NCBI GenBank assembly: GCA_002400895.1
Contig: NVRO01000033.1
Location: forward strand, 1 to 5,937
From: Planctomycetota bacterium
GTDB taxonomy: Bacteria > Planctomycetota > UBA1135
DNA: 5,937 nt
Direction: 5' to 3'
The notes under the pieces are model-generated. The model searched no databases. It was given only the letters and a program-made list of their open reading frames with translations, and was not told the DNA's origin. Made by a program: the position numbers and the translations under genes. This document shows, in pieces, positions 1-5,937 of the stretch (within the stretch, counting starts at the first letter, position 1; every line of letters starts with the position of its first letter).

Positions 1-2
1 CT

Positions 3-770
3 TTGCCGTCGCGACGTCTGCTCGCGCGGCGGATTGAAGTGGTGTCGGAATGTGCCAGCACTTCGGATGAAATGCGCCTGCGGATGGCGAATGCAGACGA
101 AATCCCAGACTTGCTGCTGGCCAGACATCAGAGCAAGGGCCGCGGGCGCAAGGCGCGTGACTGGTGGAGCGGACCAGCAGGAGTCAACCTGAGCTTCACC
201 TTGAGGATGCAACCACCCGACCCGGCATGGTGCGGTGGGTTGCTCGCCGCCTGCGCGATTGCAGCCTGCAGCGAACATTATTCCGGACGGACTGCTGCGC
301 TCAAATGGCCAAACGATGTCCTATTGGAAAATGGTGACGGGCAACTAGCCAAGGTCGGCGGACTTTTGGCAGAACTGCCAGCCGACTTCCCCGACCTGTT
401 GATTGGTATTGGACTCAACCTGAATGCCGCTCCGCCGGCAGAAGTCGCTCCCTATGCCTGCACCAGTGTCGCCGCAGCCAACCCCGCGAGGGCCAATAAT
501 CCCATTTCCACTGGATGCTTTTTGGTCACGCTGTTGTGGGAGCTGGAGAAGCGCTGGCGTCGATATCTTCATGCCGGGCCCGACTCCCTCGAACACGAAT
601 TTCTGGAACGGCTGCGGGTCTGGGCTCCAAATGGTGTTTATGCTCCGGACGATTCTGCCATGGCTCGCGGAACCCTGATAGAATTCTCTGTTCGTGACGG
701 ACTTACCTGGGGGGATTCCAATCCTCAAACCCATCCACTCGGGATGCTTCCTGAACTAGCAAAAATTTAA
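3..770 (+). CDS. birA: Biotin--[acetyl-CoA-carboxylase] ligase, catalytic and C-terminal domains (5' end uncertain)
   Basis: Biotin-protein ligase: makes biotinyl-5'-AMP from biotin and ATP, then transfers biotin to the target lysine of carboxylase carrier proteins in the cytoplasm. Numbering from the TTG at position 3, the family motifs appear in order: STS at 19-21 (usually STN), QSKGRGR at 43-49 (the adenylate-binding glycine/arginine loop), KWPND at 101-105, KVGGLLAE at 117-124 (K117 matches the catalytic-loop lysine K183 of E. coli BirA) and GIGLNLN at 135-141. The last 45 or so residues are where the small SH3-like C-terminal domain belongs, but they are weakly conserved. There is no N-terminal helix-turn-helix in view, so it looks like a non-regulatory (group I) ligase. 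However, the frame is open to the window edge, so the true start may lie upstream and TTG is only the first usable codon seen. It is first in the visible gene run, 7 bases before rph. Family assignment is secure; the start is not. Confidence 0.9.
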   Translation: MPSRRLLARRIEVVSECASTSDEMRLRMANADEIPDLLLARHQSKGRGRKARDWWSGPAGVNLSFTLRMQPPDPAWCGGLLAACAIAACSEHYSGRTAALKWPNDVLLENGDGQLAKVGGLLAELPADFPDLLIGIGLNLNAAPPAEVAPYACTSVAAANPARANNPISTGCFLVTLLWELEKRWRRYLHAGPDSLEHEFLERLRVWAPNGVYAPDDSAMARGTLIEFSVRDGLTWGDSNPQTHPLGMLPELAKI

Positions 771-777
771 ACAAGTA

Positions 778-1503
778 ATGGAAAGACTCAACGGACGTAC
801 CGACAACGCTCTGCGTGAAGTTCGCATCACCCGCAATTTCACCGACAATGCCGAGGGATCAGTACTGGTCGAATGTGGGCGAACCCGGGTGCTGTGCACA
901 GTCAGTGCGGTCACCAAAGTTCCCCACTTTCAGAAATCCAAGGGGCACGGGTGGTTGACTGCCGAATATTCAATGTTGCCAGGATCGGTCCAAGGCCGAA
1001 AAGCACGTGAATTCCAAAAACGCGACGGGCGTTCGATCGAAATCCAACGACTTATTGGTCGAACTCTCCGGGCAGTTGTCGACTTGTCCGCTTTCCCTGA
1101 TTTTTCATTGCACGTCGACTGTGATGTTCTGCAAGCCGACGGAGGAACTCGTTGCGCCAGTATCACTGGTGCTGCAGTCGCATTGCACGATGCTCTGCAA
1201 ACCCTGAAGGGTCGGGGCCAACTGCGCCACTGGCCAATGAAGGAATGGTTGGCAGCGGTTTCGGTTGGGGTAGTAGCCGGCCGCGAGGTCATTGACCTCG
1301 ATTACGGCGAAGATTTCGAGGCAGATGTGGACATGAATGTCATCGCAACTGCATCGGGAAAAATAATCGAAGTCCAGGGCACTGCTGAAGGTGACCCCTT
1401 TGAACGCGAGGTCTTCGACCGCCTGGTTGACCTTGCCCTTGGCGGAATCTCCGAACTGACTGTGCTTCAGGCTGAAGCGGTTGGTGATGGAGTCGAAGTT
1501 TGA
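778..1503 (+). CDS. rph: Ribonuclease PH (phosphate-dependent tRNA nucleotidyltransferase)
   Basis: Phosphorolytic 3'-to-5' exoribonuclease that trims tRNA precursors and other RNAs, releasing nucleoside diphosphates; the family forms a hexameric ring in the cytoplasm. The 241-residue length is normal and the protein aligns end to end with E. coli RNase PH from memory: AEGSVLVECG at 25-34, GWLTAEYSMLPGS at 58-70, a DGR..EIQRLIGR block at 83-95, DCDVLQADGGTR at 114-125 (GTR is the phosphate-binding loop), DLDYGED at 173-179 with D183 and D185 in the acidic metal-site segment, and IIEVQGTAEG at 196-205. The start is well fixed: an in-frame TAG lies at 757-759 and no other start codon occurs between it and the ATG at 778. 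No Shine-Dalgarno sequence precedes it; the leader is an A/T-rich stretch. The TGA stop shares bases with the TTG start of the next gene, which suggests translational coupling. Confidence 0.97.
   Translation: MERLNGRTDNALREVRITRNFTDNAEGSVLVECGRTRVLCTVSAVTKVPHFQKSKGHGWLTAEYSMLPGSVQGRKAREFQKRDGRSIEIQRLIGRTLRAVVDLSAFPDFSLHVDCDVLQADGGTRCASITGAAVALHDALQTLKGRGQLRHWPMKEWLAAVSVGVVAGREVIDLDYGEDFEADVDMNVIATASGKIIEVQGTAEGDPFEREVFDRLVDLALGGISELTVLQAEAVGDGVEV
1489..1492 (+). promoter_or_regulatory. Ribosome binding site for the metallophosphoesterase TTG start
   Basis: GGAG lies inside the last codons of rph, with 7 bases between it and the TTG at 1500. This is the best-placed Shine-Dalgarno match among the junctions in the window. 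Together with the TTGA stop/start overlap it supports TTG as the real start of the downstream gene. Confidence 0.55.
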
Positions 1504-2714
1504 GCGAGGCATTGCCAGACTCCAATACCTCCCGCCGTGATGCAAGACCTTGGAGACGGATTGGGCTGAAACTCGGTCTGGCTTTGGTGGTTGTTCTCGT
1601 CCATGGGCTATGGCATGGGTTGCGCTTTCCACCACTTCAATATGATCCCGGACCACTGCCGACCGCCAACGAAGTCGACCGTCTGGAAATTGAAGCAATT
1701 GGCGCCTATCTGCGACAAGAGCCTGAGGGAATCGTGTTGCGGGCATTTTCACCCGAGCCACAGATAGTATTCAGCACCGGCAAGAAAGGATGGAGTGGCG
1801 AAGTACTGCTGGAGAATATACATCCTGAAATAGACTTCTTGCACGATGACTTTCTGGTTTGTCGTCCCGGTCTTACCTCCCATATTGAAATCAATCTTCC
1901 GCCTCATGCTTCAACCCGACTCGAACTCAAATTCCCGCCAAGAAGAACTATCTCCTTTGCGGTAATCGGGGATGGCGGCGGACGCGGGGAGATTGCCTGG
2001 TGCTTCAAGCGGGCCAGCGATCTCAATGCCGACTTCGTGTTGCATCTCGGGGACATCGCCTACAACGCAGATGACTTTGCTTCAGCCTCACGAATATGGA
2101 ACGAGTCGGATATTCCGATATTCACCGCGGTCGGCAATCACGACTTTCACGGTAATGGCGAGAAGCGACACCGGTTTTTCATGGAAAACTTTGGACCGTT
2201 GAACAGTGCCTTCAAGCTCAACGATGTGTGGTTCCTGAACCTTGATACTGCCGCCGATTCATTCCCTGCGAGCGGTGGATACCGTGGAGATTTTCTTGAC
2301 GACTTCGCCGAGAAAATGACCAGTGATACGGGACAGTTGATTGTCTTTTCCCACAAACCGCTTTTTGACCCCAGAGTACTACTTGGTCAACTTGCACCGG
2401 AAGACTCCCACGGACTGGACCGCAAGAGGGAAGCCAACTGGCTGCGCGAGCAGCTGCTTGAACTAAACGCCCAGGCTCTGCTTTGCGGTCATCTCCACTA
2501 TTCTTACGATTTCAACGACCACGGTTTGCGCACCATTATTGCCGGCGAGGGACTGGGGGCTAACGGCAACAGCTCCCGCATTTTGATGGGAGAAATTTCA
2601 GCAGGACAAACCCCAGTATTCCACTGGGAGCTGCTTGAGATGCCGATCGATGCGCATGGTTGGGGCGTCAGCACCCCCACAGCAATCTCCTGGTGGCCCC
2701 CACAACTTCAATGA
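1500..2714 (+). CDS. Membrane-anchored calcineurin-like metallophosphoesterase, purple acid phosphatase type
   Basis: Predicted dinuclear-metal phosphohydrolase of 404 residues; the substrate is unknown. The N-terminus has a basic patch (SRRDARPWRR, 11-20) followed by one hydrophobic segment at about 22-40 without an obvious cleavage site, so it reads as a signal anchor placing the enzyme outside the cytoplasmic membrane. Residues about 50-148 form a separate region rich in alternating hydrophobic residues, possibly a beta-sandwich, that I do not recognise. The catalytic domain at about 150-375 has all five metal-site motifs: GDGG at 157-160 (D158), GDIAY at 184-188, GNHD at 212-215, FSHKP at 283-287 (H285) and GHLH at 330-333. 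The D-x-G, GDxxY, GNH(D/E), H, GHxH pattern, with a tyrosine at 188, is that of purple acid phosphatases, so an Fe-containing site is plausible. The TTG start is supported by GGAG at 1489-1492 and the 4-base overlap with rph; the stop overlaps the rdgB start as ATGA. Fold is secure; biological role is open. Confidence 0.88.
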   Translation: MSEALPDSNTSRRDARPWRRIGLKLGLALVVVLVHGLWHGLRFPPLQYDPGPLPTANEVDRLEIEAIGAYLRQEPEGIVLRAFSPEPQIVFSTGKKGWSGEVLLENIHPEIDFLHDDFLVCRPGLTSHIEINLPPHASTRLELKFPPRRTISFAVIGDGGGRGEIAWCFKRASDLNADFVLHLGDIAYNADDFASASRIWNESDIPIFTAVGNHDFHGNGEKRHRFFMENFGPLNSAFKLNDVWFLNLDTAADSFPASGGYRGDFLDDFAEKMTSDTGQLIVFSHKPLFDPRVLLGQLAPEDSHGLDRKREANWLREQLLELNAQALLCGHLHYSYDFNDHGLRTIIAGEGLGANGNSSRILMGEISAGQTPVFHWELLEMPIDAHGWGVSTPTAISWWPPQLQ

Positions 2715-3352
2715 CACAGCGACTTCTCCTTGCCTCTGGCAACCACCACAAATTAGCTGAGTTGCGCGAGCTGTGTGAAGGGATGCCGCTTGAGATTTTA
2801 TCCCCGGCAGACCTTCCGAGCGGACTTCCGGAGGTCGACGAATGCCACGACAACTTTCTCGACAACGCCGCTCAAAAGGCTTTCTCGGCTGCAGCAGCAG
2901 TCCGCGAGCAACTGGGAGATGACATATGGGCGATGGCGGATGATTCCGGCTTGTGCGTGGACGCCCTAGATGGTGCTCCCGGGGTACTGTCCGCACGATT
3001 CTCCGGGTTGCCTGAAAGCGACCCGCGAGAACTGCGTGATGCTGCCAACAACACCTTGTTGCTCGACAAATTAAGCGGCCTCCCGACCGACCAACGGGGT
3101 GCGTCATTCTGGTGCGTCATCGTGATTGCCCATCACGATGAGTTGCTGTTTGCAGTCGAAGGTTCGGTCGAAGGGCGCATTCTTGAGCATCTCGACGGTG
3201 AGGGCGGCTTCGGATACGACCCGCTCTTTTATCATGGGCCGTCCGGGTGTTCCTTTGCCCGCCTTTCCTCACCTGAGAAAGCCGCTGTAAGTCACCGTGG
3301 CAACGCCGTTGCCAAACTGCGCCAGGTGCTTGAACAAGTAATCCGATCCTGA
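2711..3352 (+). CDS. rdgB: XTP/dITP diphosphatase (RdgB/HAM1, non-canonical purine NTP pyrophosphatase)
   Basis: House-cleaning pyrophosphatase that hydrolyses dITP, ITP and XTP to monophosphates plus pyrophosphate, keeping deaminated purines out of DNA and RNA; cytoplasmic, normally a Mg-dependent dimer. Motifs numbered from the ATG at 2711: LASGNHHK at 7-14 (substrate loop), E44 aligning with metal ligand E41 of E. coli RdgB, ADDSGL at 76-81 with catalytic D78 (E. coli D69), GEGGFGYDPLF at 163-173 and SHRGNA at 194-199. The 213-residue length is close to the usual ~200. An upstream in-frame TTG at 2660 exists but would add 17 residues that do not belong to the family, whereas family proteins begin just before the (T/S)xN loop; the ATG also overlaps the preceding stop as ATGA. 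The segment after E44 is slightly divergent: CH replaces TG and DNA replaces ENA. It ends 4 bases before lepA. Confidence 0.95.
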   Translation: MTQRLLLASGNHHKLAELRELCEGMPLEILSPADLPSGLPEVDECHDNFLDNAAQKAFSAAAAVREQLGDDIWAMADDSGLCVDALDGAPGVLSARFSGLPESDPRELRDAANNTLLLDKLSGLPTDQRGASFWCVIVIAHHDELLFAVEGSVEGRILEHLDGEGGFGYDPLFYHGPSGCSFARLSSPEKAAVSHRGNAVAKLRQVLEQVIRS

Positions 3353-3356
3353 ATAA

Positions 3357-5165
3357 ATGTCTGCTCCGTTCCCGCCGGAACGCATCCGCAACTTCTCCAT
3401 AATCGCCCACATCGACCATGGCAAATCCACCTTGGCCGACCGTTTCCTGGTGATGACTGGTGCTGTCTCCAAACGCAATTCCACCGAGCAAATGCTCGAT
3501 TCGATGGACCTGGAGAAGGAGCGTGGTATTACCATCAAAGCTGCGGCGGTAGCACTCACGGCCAAGGTCGATGGAGTTGAATACCTGCTCAACCTGATTG
3601 ATACGCCCGGCCACGTTGATTTTGCCTACGAGGTTGAAAAATCTCTCCAAGCCTGCGAAGGAGCCCTATTGCTTATCGATGCGGCCCAGGGCATTCAGGC
3701 CCAGACTGTAGCCAACGCAATGCTGGCGATGGAACAGGACATGACAATTGTCACGGTCTTCAACAAGATTGACCTGCCCCACGCGCGACCGGAAGAAATC
3801 TCCGAAGAACTTGAACATGTCTTGTTACTTGAGCGTGAGTCGGTTATTCATTGTTCTGCCAAAACCGGCAAAGGGGTGGAAGAGGTGCTACGGGCAGTGG
3901 TGGAGCAAATCCCCCCACCGCAAGGCGATGCCAACAAGCCATTGCGGGCCTTGATATTTGATGCCAAATACGATGAGTACCGTGGGGTCGTGGTTTACTT
4001 GCGGATGGTTGACGGCGTGATTAGCAAGGGTGACATGGTTCATTTGATTGGCGCCGGTGGGGATTATGAAGTACTGGAACTCGGTAAATTCATGCCGGGC
4101 ATGACTGCCCACAAGTCGCTCGGCCCGGGCGAAGTCGGCTATCTGATTTCAAATATCAAACGCCTTGAAGACATACGGGTGGGCGACACCGTCACCATAC
4201 AGAAAGGCAAACGAGCGGCTGCGCTTAAGGGCTACCGCGAACCACAACCAATGGTCTGGTGTGGCATCTACCCAACCAGCTCGGGCGATTTCGAGAACCT
4301 GCGTGCGGCCCTCAAGACCCTCAAGCTAAACGACTCGAGCATTATCTTCGAACCGGAATCATCCGACGTGCTCGGCTTCGGATTCCGCTGTGGCTTCCTG
4401 GGTCTCCTGCATATGGAAATCGTGCAGGAACGACTTGAGCGTGAGTCCGGTATGGACGTGGTTCAGACCGCTCCCACTGTTCCTTATGAGGTGCTGCTGA
4501 TGAATGGTGAAACCAAGATTATCCACTCGCCTGGAGAGCTTCCCGACCCCACCTTGTTTTCAGAACTCCGCGAACCGATGGTGGTCACCAACATCATCCT
4601 TCCGACCGCATCGATTGGTTCGGTAATGAAATTATGCTCCGACCGCCGCGGAGTTTTCATGCGCCAGGAACACTTGAGTGCTGCGCGAGTAATGTTGACC
4701 TGGGACCTGCCTCTGTCGGAGATAATTTTCGATTTTTACGACAAGCTAAAATCTGGCACCAAGGGTTACGGAACCATGAATTACGAAGAACCGCGATTCG
4801 CCGCCAGTCAGCTGGCCAAGGTACGGATTATGGTTGCCGGAGTTGAAGCGGATGCGCTTTCATTAATTTGCCACCGGGACGCAACCGAACGACGCGGCCG
4901 GGCAATCCTCAAGACACTGCGCAAGGAAATTCCTCGTCATCAGTTTGAGATTGCCTTACAAGCTGCAATTGGCGGAAAAATCATCGCACGCGAGTCGATT
5001 CGAGCATTGTCGAAGAATGTTACTGCGAAATGTTACGGTGGTGATATCACCCGTAAACGTAAACTACTTGAGAAGCAGAAGGAAGGTAAAAAACGAATGA
5101 AATCGATTGGTAATGTCGAAGTTCCACAAAAGGCTTTCCTCGCAGTTCTGTCCCAGGACGATTAG
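3357..5165 (+). CDS. lepA: Elongation factor 4 (LepA), translational GTPase
   Basis: Ribosome-associated GTPase related to EF-G, linked to back-translocation and initiation or ribosome-biogenesis functions; found in the cytoplasm and at the membrane. At 602 residues it is full length (E. coli 599). GTPase motifs: AHIDHGKST at 17-25 (P-loop), RGITIKA at 56-62 (switch I), DTPGHVDF at 82-89 (switch II), NKID at 136-139 and SAKTG at 167-171. EF-G-like domains follow, with FGFRCGFLGLLHMEIVQERL ahead of the LepA-specific C-terminal domain, which is recognised by NVTAKCYGGDITRKRKLLEK and the basic KQKEGKKRMK stretch near residues 560-585. There is no EF-G domain IV, as expected. The start is fixed because the codon immediately before the ATG is an in-frame TAA (3354-3356). 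No Shine-Dalgarno sequence is evident, so re-initiation after rdgB, 4 bases upstream, is likely. It lies directly before the signal peptidase gene, the same order as E. coli lepA-lepB. Confidence 0.98.
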   Translation: MSAPFPPERIRNFSIIAHIDHGKSTLADRFLVMTGAVSKRNSTEQMLDSMDLEKERGITIKAAAVALTAKVDGVEYLLNLIDTPGHVDFAYEVEKSLQACEGALLLIDAAQGIQAQTVANAMLAMEQDMTIVTVFNKIDLPHARPEEISEELEHVLLLERESVIHCSAKTGKGVEEVLRAVVEQIPPPQGDANKPLRALIFDAKYDEYRGVVVYLRMVDGVISKGDMVHLIGAGGDYEVLELGKFMPGMTAHKSLGPGEVGYLISNIKRLEDIRVGDTVTIQKGKRAAALKGYREPQPMVWCGIYPTSSGDFENLRAALKTLKLNDSSIIFEPESSDVLGFGFRCGFLGLLHMEIVQERLERESGMDVVQTAPTVPYEVLLMNGETKIIHSPGELPDPTLFSELREPMVVTNIILPTASIGSVMKLCSDRRGVFMRQEHLSAARVMLTWDLPLSEIIFDFYDKLKSGTKGYGTMNYEEPRFAASQLAKVRIMVAGVEADALSLICHRDATERRGRAILKTLRKEIPRHQFEIALQAAIGGKIIARESIRALSKNVTAKCYGGDITRKRKLLEKQKEGKKRMKSIGNVEVPQKAFLAVLSQDD

Positions 5166-5170
5166 AACAG

Positions 5171-5937
5171 ATGGGGAAAGAGCCCAAGTCGAAGTCACCG
5201 CACCCCTTTCGTGACGGGGTAGAAATGATGGTTTTTGCCATTTCCATGGCGCTGGGTCTCAAGGTGTTTGCGCTTGAGGCATATCAGATTCCAACCGGGT
5301 CGATGATGCCGACAATGATGGGTACCGACCTGGTGGATCCGCTGACCCGCATGCCTAACGGTGGCATTCATGATCGTGTTCTGGTCGACAAGGTTTCGTG
5401 GTGGTTGCGTGAACCTAACCGGTGGGAAGTAGTGGTTTTTCGTTATCCACTGCTGGCGCATCAAAACTATGTCAAGCGCCTGGTCGGAATGCCAGATGAA
5501 GAATTGTTGATTCAGAACGGTGACATTTGGACTCGCGCTGGCGAAGGCGAGGAGTTCACCATTGAAGCCAAGCCCGAAGACTTGCAAAAGACCCTCTGGA
5601 AGCGAGTATTACCGACTCCCAGCAGTGCCGGAATCGCCTGGTCTGGTTGGGATACCACTGGCCAAATCCCTGACAGCGACGGAAACCTGGTGCTCGCCCC
5701 ACGCCGCCCGGTACGTACTGCAGCTGTTATAAAGGACGAATACCGCCATGGCTTCCCCGATGCCATTGCCGACCGCATCCCGGTTTCTGGTGCCGGCGCC
5801 CTGCGCCGCAATGTGGTTTCTGATTTACGCATCAATCTTCAAGTGATTCCGGAGAAAGCTGGATCACCACTCCGCCTGAAGTTGAACGCTGGCCCCTACC
5901 CGGTGGAACTGATCCTGGAAGCGGGAGCCATCTTCCC
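5171..5937 (+). CDS. lepB: Signal peptidase I with long insert after the catalytic lysine (3' truncated by window end)
   Basis: Membrane-bound serine protease (family S26) that removes signal peptides from exported proteins on the outer face of the cytoplasmic membrane. The reading frame starts at the ATG 5 bases after the lepA stop and stays open to the end (255 codons seen). A lysine-rich start (MGKEPKSKS) precedes one hydrophobic segment at about 17-37. Then come the catalytic box QIPTGSMMPT (S44 nucleophile), DRVLVDK at 68-74, WEVVVFRYP at 85-93 and the general-base box NYVKRLVGMPDEE at 99-111 (K102). The Ser-Lys spacing of 58 is close to the 55 of E. coli. After K102 at least 150 residues follow without the conserved GDN(R)..S.DSR box, so the insert is larger than the E. 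coli domain II and includes a beta-rich stretch (DLRINLQV, LRLKLNAGPY). Only one transmembrane segment precedes the serine, unlike E. coli. A weak AGGA at 5155-5158 lies 12 bases upstream. Catalytic assignment is firm; the C-terminus is not visible. Confidence 0.93.
   Translation, partial: MGKEPKSKSPHPFRDGVEMMVFAISMALGLKVFALEAYQIPTGSMMPTMMGTDLVDPLTRMPNGGIHDRVLVDKVSWWLREPNRWEVVVFRYPLLAHQNYVKRLVGMPDEELLIQNGDIWTRAGEGEEFTIEAKPEDLQKTLWKRVLPTPSSAGIAWSGWDTTGQIPDSDGNLVLAPRRPVRTAAVIKDEYRHGFPDAIADRIPVSGAGALRRNVVSDLRINLQVIPEKAGSPLRLKLNAGPYPVELILEAGAIF

Noticed and set aside
1105..1761. Long minus-strand open frame (218 codons) opposite rph and the start of the phosphoesterase
   Set aside because: It lies wholly antisense to two genes with strong family motifs, crosses their junction, and its translation shows no recognisable domain; it is a by-product of coding bias.
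2660..2710. TTG-initiated 17-residue N-terminal extension of RdgB
   Set aside because: The extension lies within the phosphoesterase coding sequence and does not resemble family N-termini; ATG at 2711 gives the standard start and an ATGA coupling.
2598..3107. Minus-strand open frame (169 codons) opposite the phosphoesterase end and rdgB
   Set aside because: Antisense to well-supported genes, Arg/Pro/Cys-rich translation without motifs, no ribosome binding site that stands out.
3117..3650. Minus-strand open frame (177 codons) opposite the end of rdgB and the start of lepA
   Set aside because: Antisense to the conserved LepA GTPase motifs; no domain signature of its own.
5202..5220. Small inverted repeat (ACCCC ... 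GGGGT, 9-base loop) shortly after lepA, considered as a terminator
   Set aside because: The stem is only 5 bp, there is no T-run after it, and it lies inside the lepB coding sequence.
5520..5835. Short open frames on both strands within the 3' end of the window
   Set aside because: They are out of frame with lepB, whose own frame stays open to the window end and carries the catalytic motifs.

Overview
The window looks like bacterial chromosome carrying a compact, single-strand housekeeping operon. All six genes lie on the + strand: biotin-protein ligase (birA-type, 5' end at the window edge), RNase PH (rph), a membrane-anchored metallophosphoesterase of purple-acid-phosphatase type, XTP/dITP diphosphatase (rdgB), elongation factor 4 (lepA), and signal peptidase I (lepB, running off the 3' edge). 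Intergenic gaps are 7, -4, -4, 4 and 5 bases, so there is no non-coding stretch of any size. I see no tRNA, rRNA, CRISPR, insertion sequence, internal promoter or convincing terminator.

The organism is a bacterium of moderate GC (by eye a little over half). It probably has two membranes or at least an active export system, since it encodes signal peptidase I and an anchored extracytoplasmic phosphatase. Few starts have a Shine-Dalgarno sequence, and TTG is used as a start at least once. The signal peptidase has a single N-terminal membrane segment and a long inserted region after the catalytic lysine. From memory that architecture resembles signal peptidases of Planctomycetota and related PVC or uncultured lineages. 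This is a weak lineage hint, not an identification.

Region by region: 3-770 biotin ligase (activates biotin carboxylase carriers); 778-1503 RNase PH (tRNA 3' trimming); 1500-2714 phosphoesterase; 2711-3352 nucleotide-pool sanitation enzyme; 3357-5165 ribosomal back-translocase-like GTPase; 5171 to the end, signal peptidase I. Two adjacencies are familiar: rph close to rdgB, and lepA directly upstream of lepB as in Escherichia coli. The unusual member is the phosphoesterase, which sits between rph and rdgB and is stop/start-overlapped with both. The genes share growth-related housekeeping roles (RNA processing, nucleotide hygiene, translation, secretion) rather than one pathway.

I did not find a clearly novel system. 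The points most worth a second look are the wedged phosphoesterase with its unrecognised N-terminal region, and the enlarged insert in the signal peptidase.
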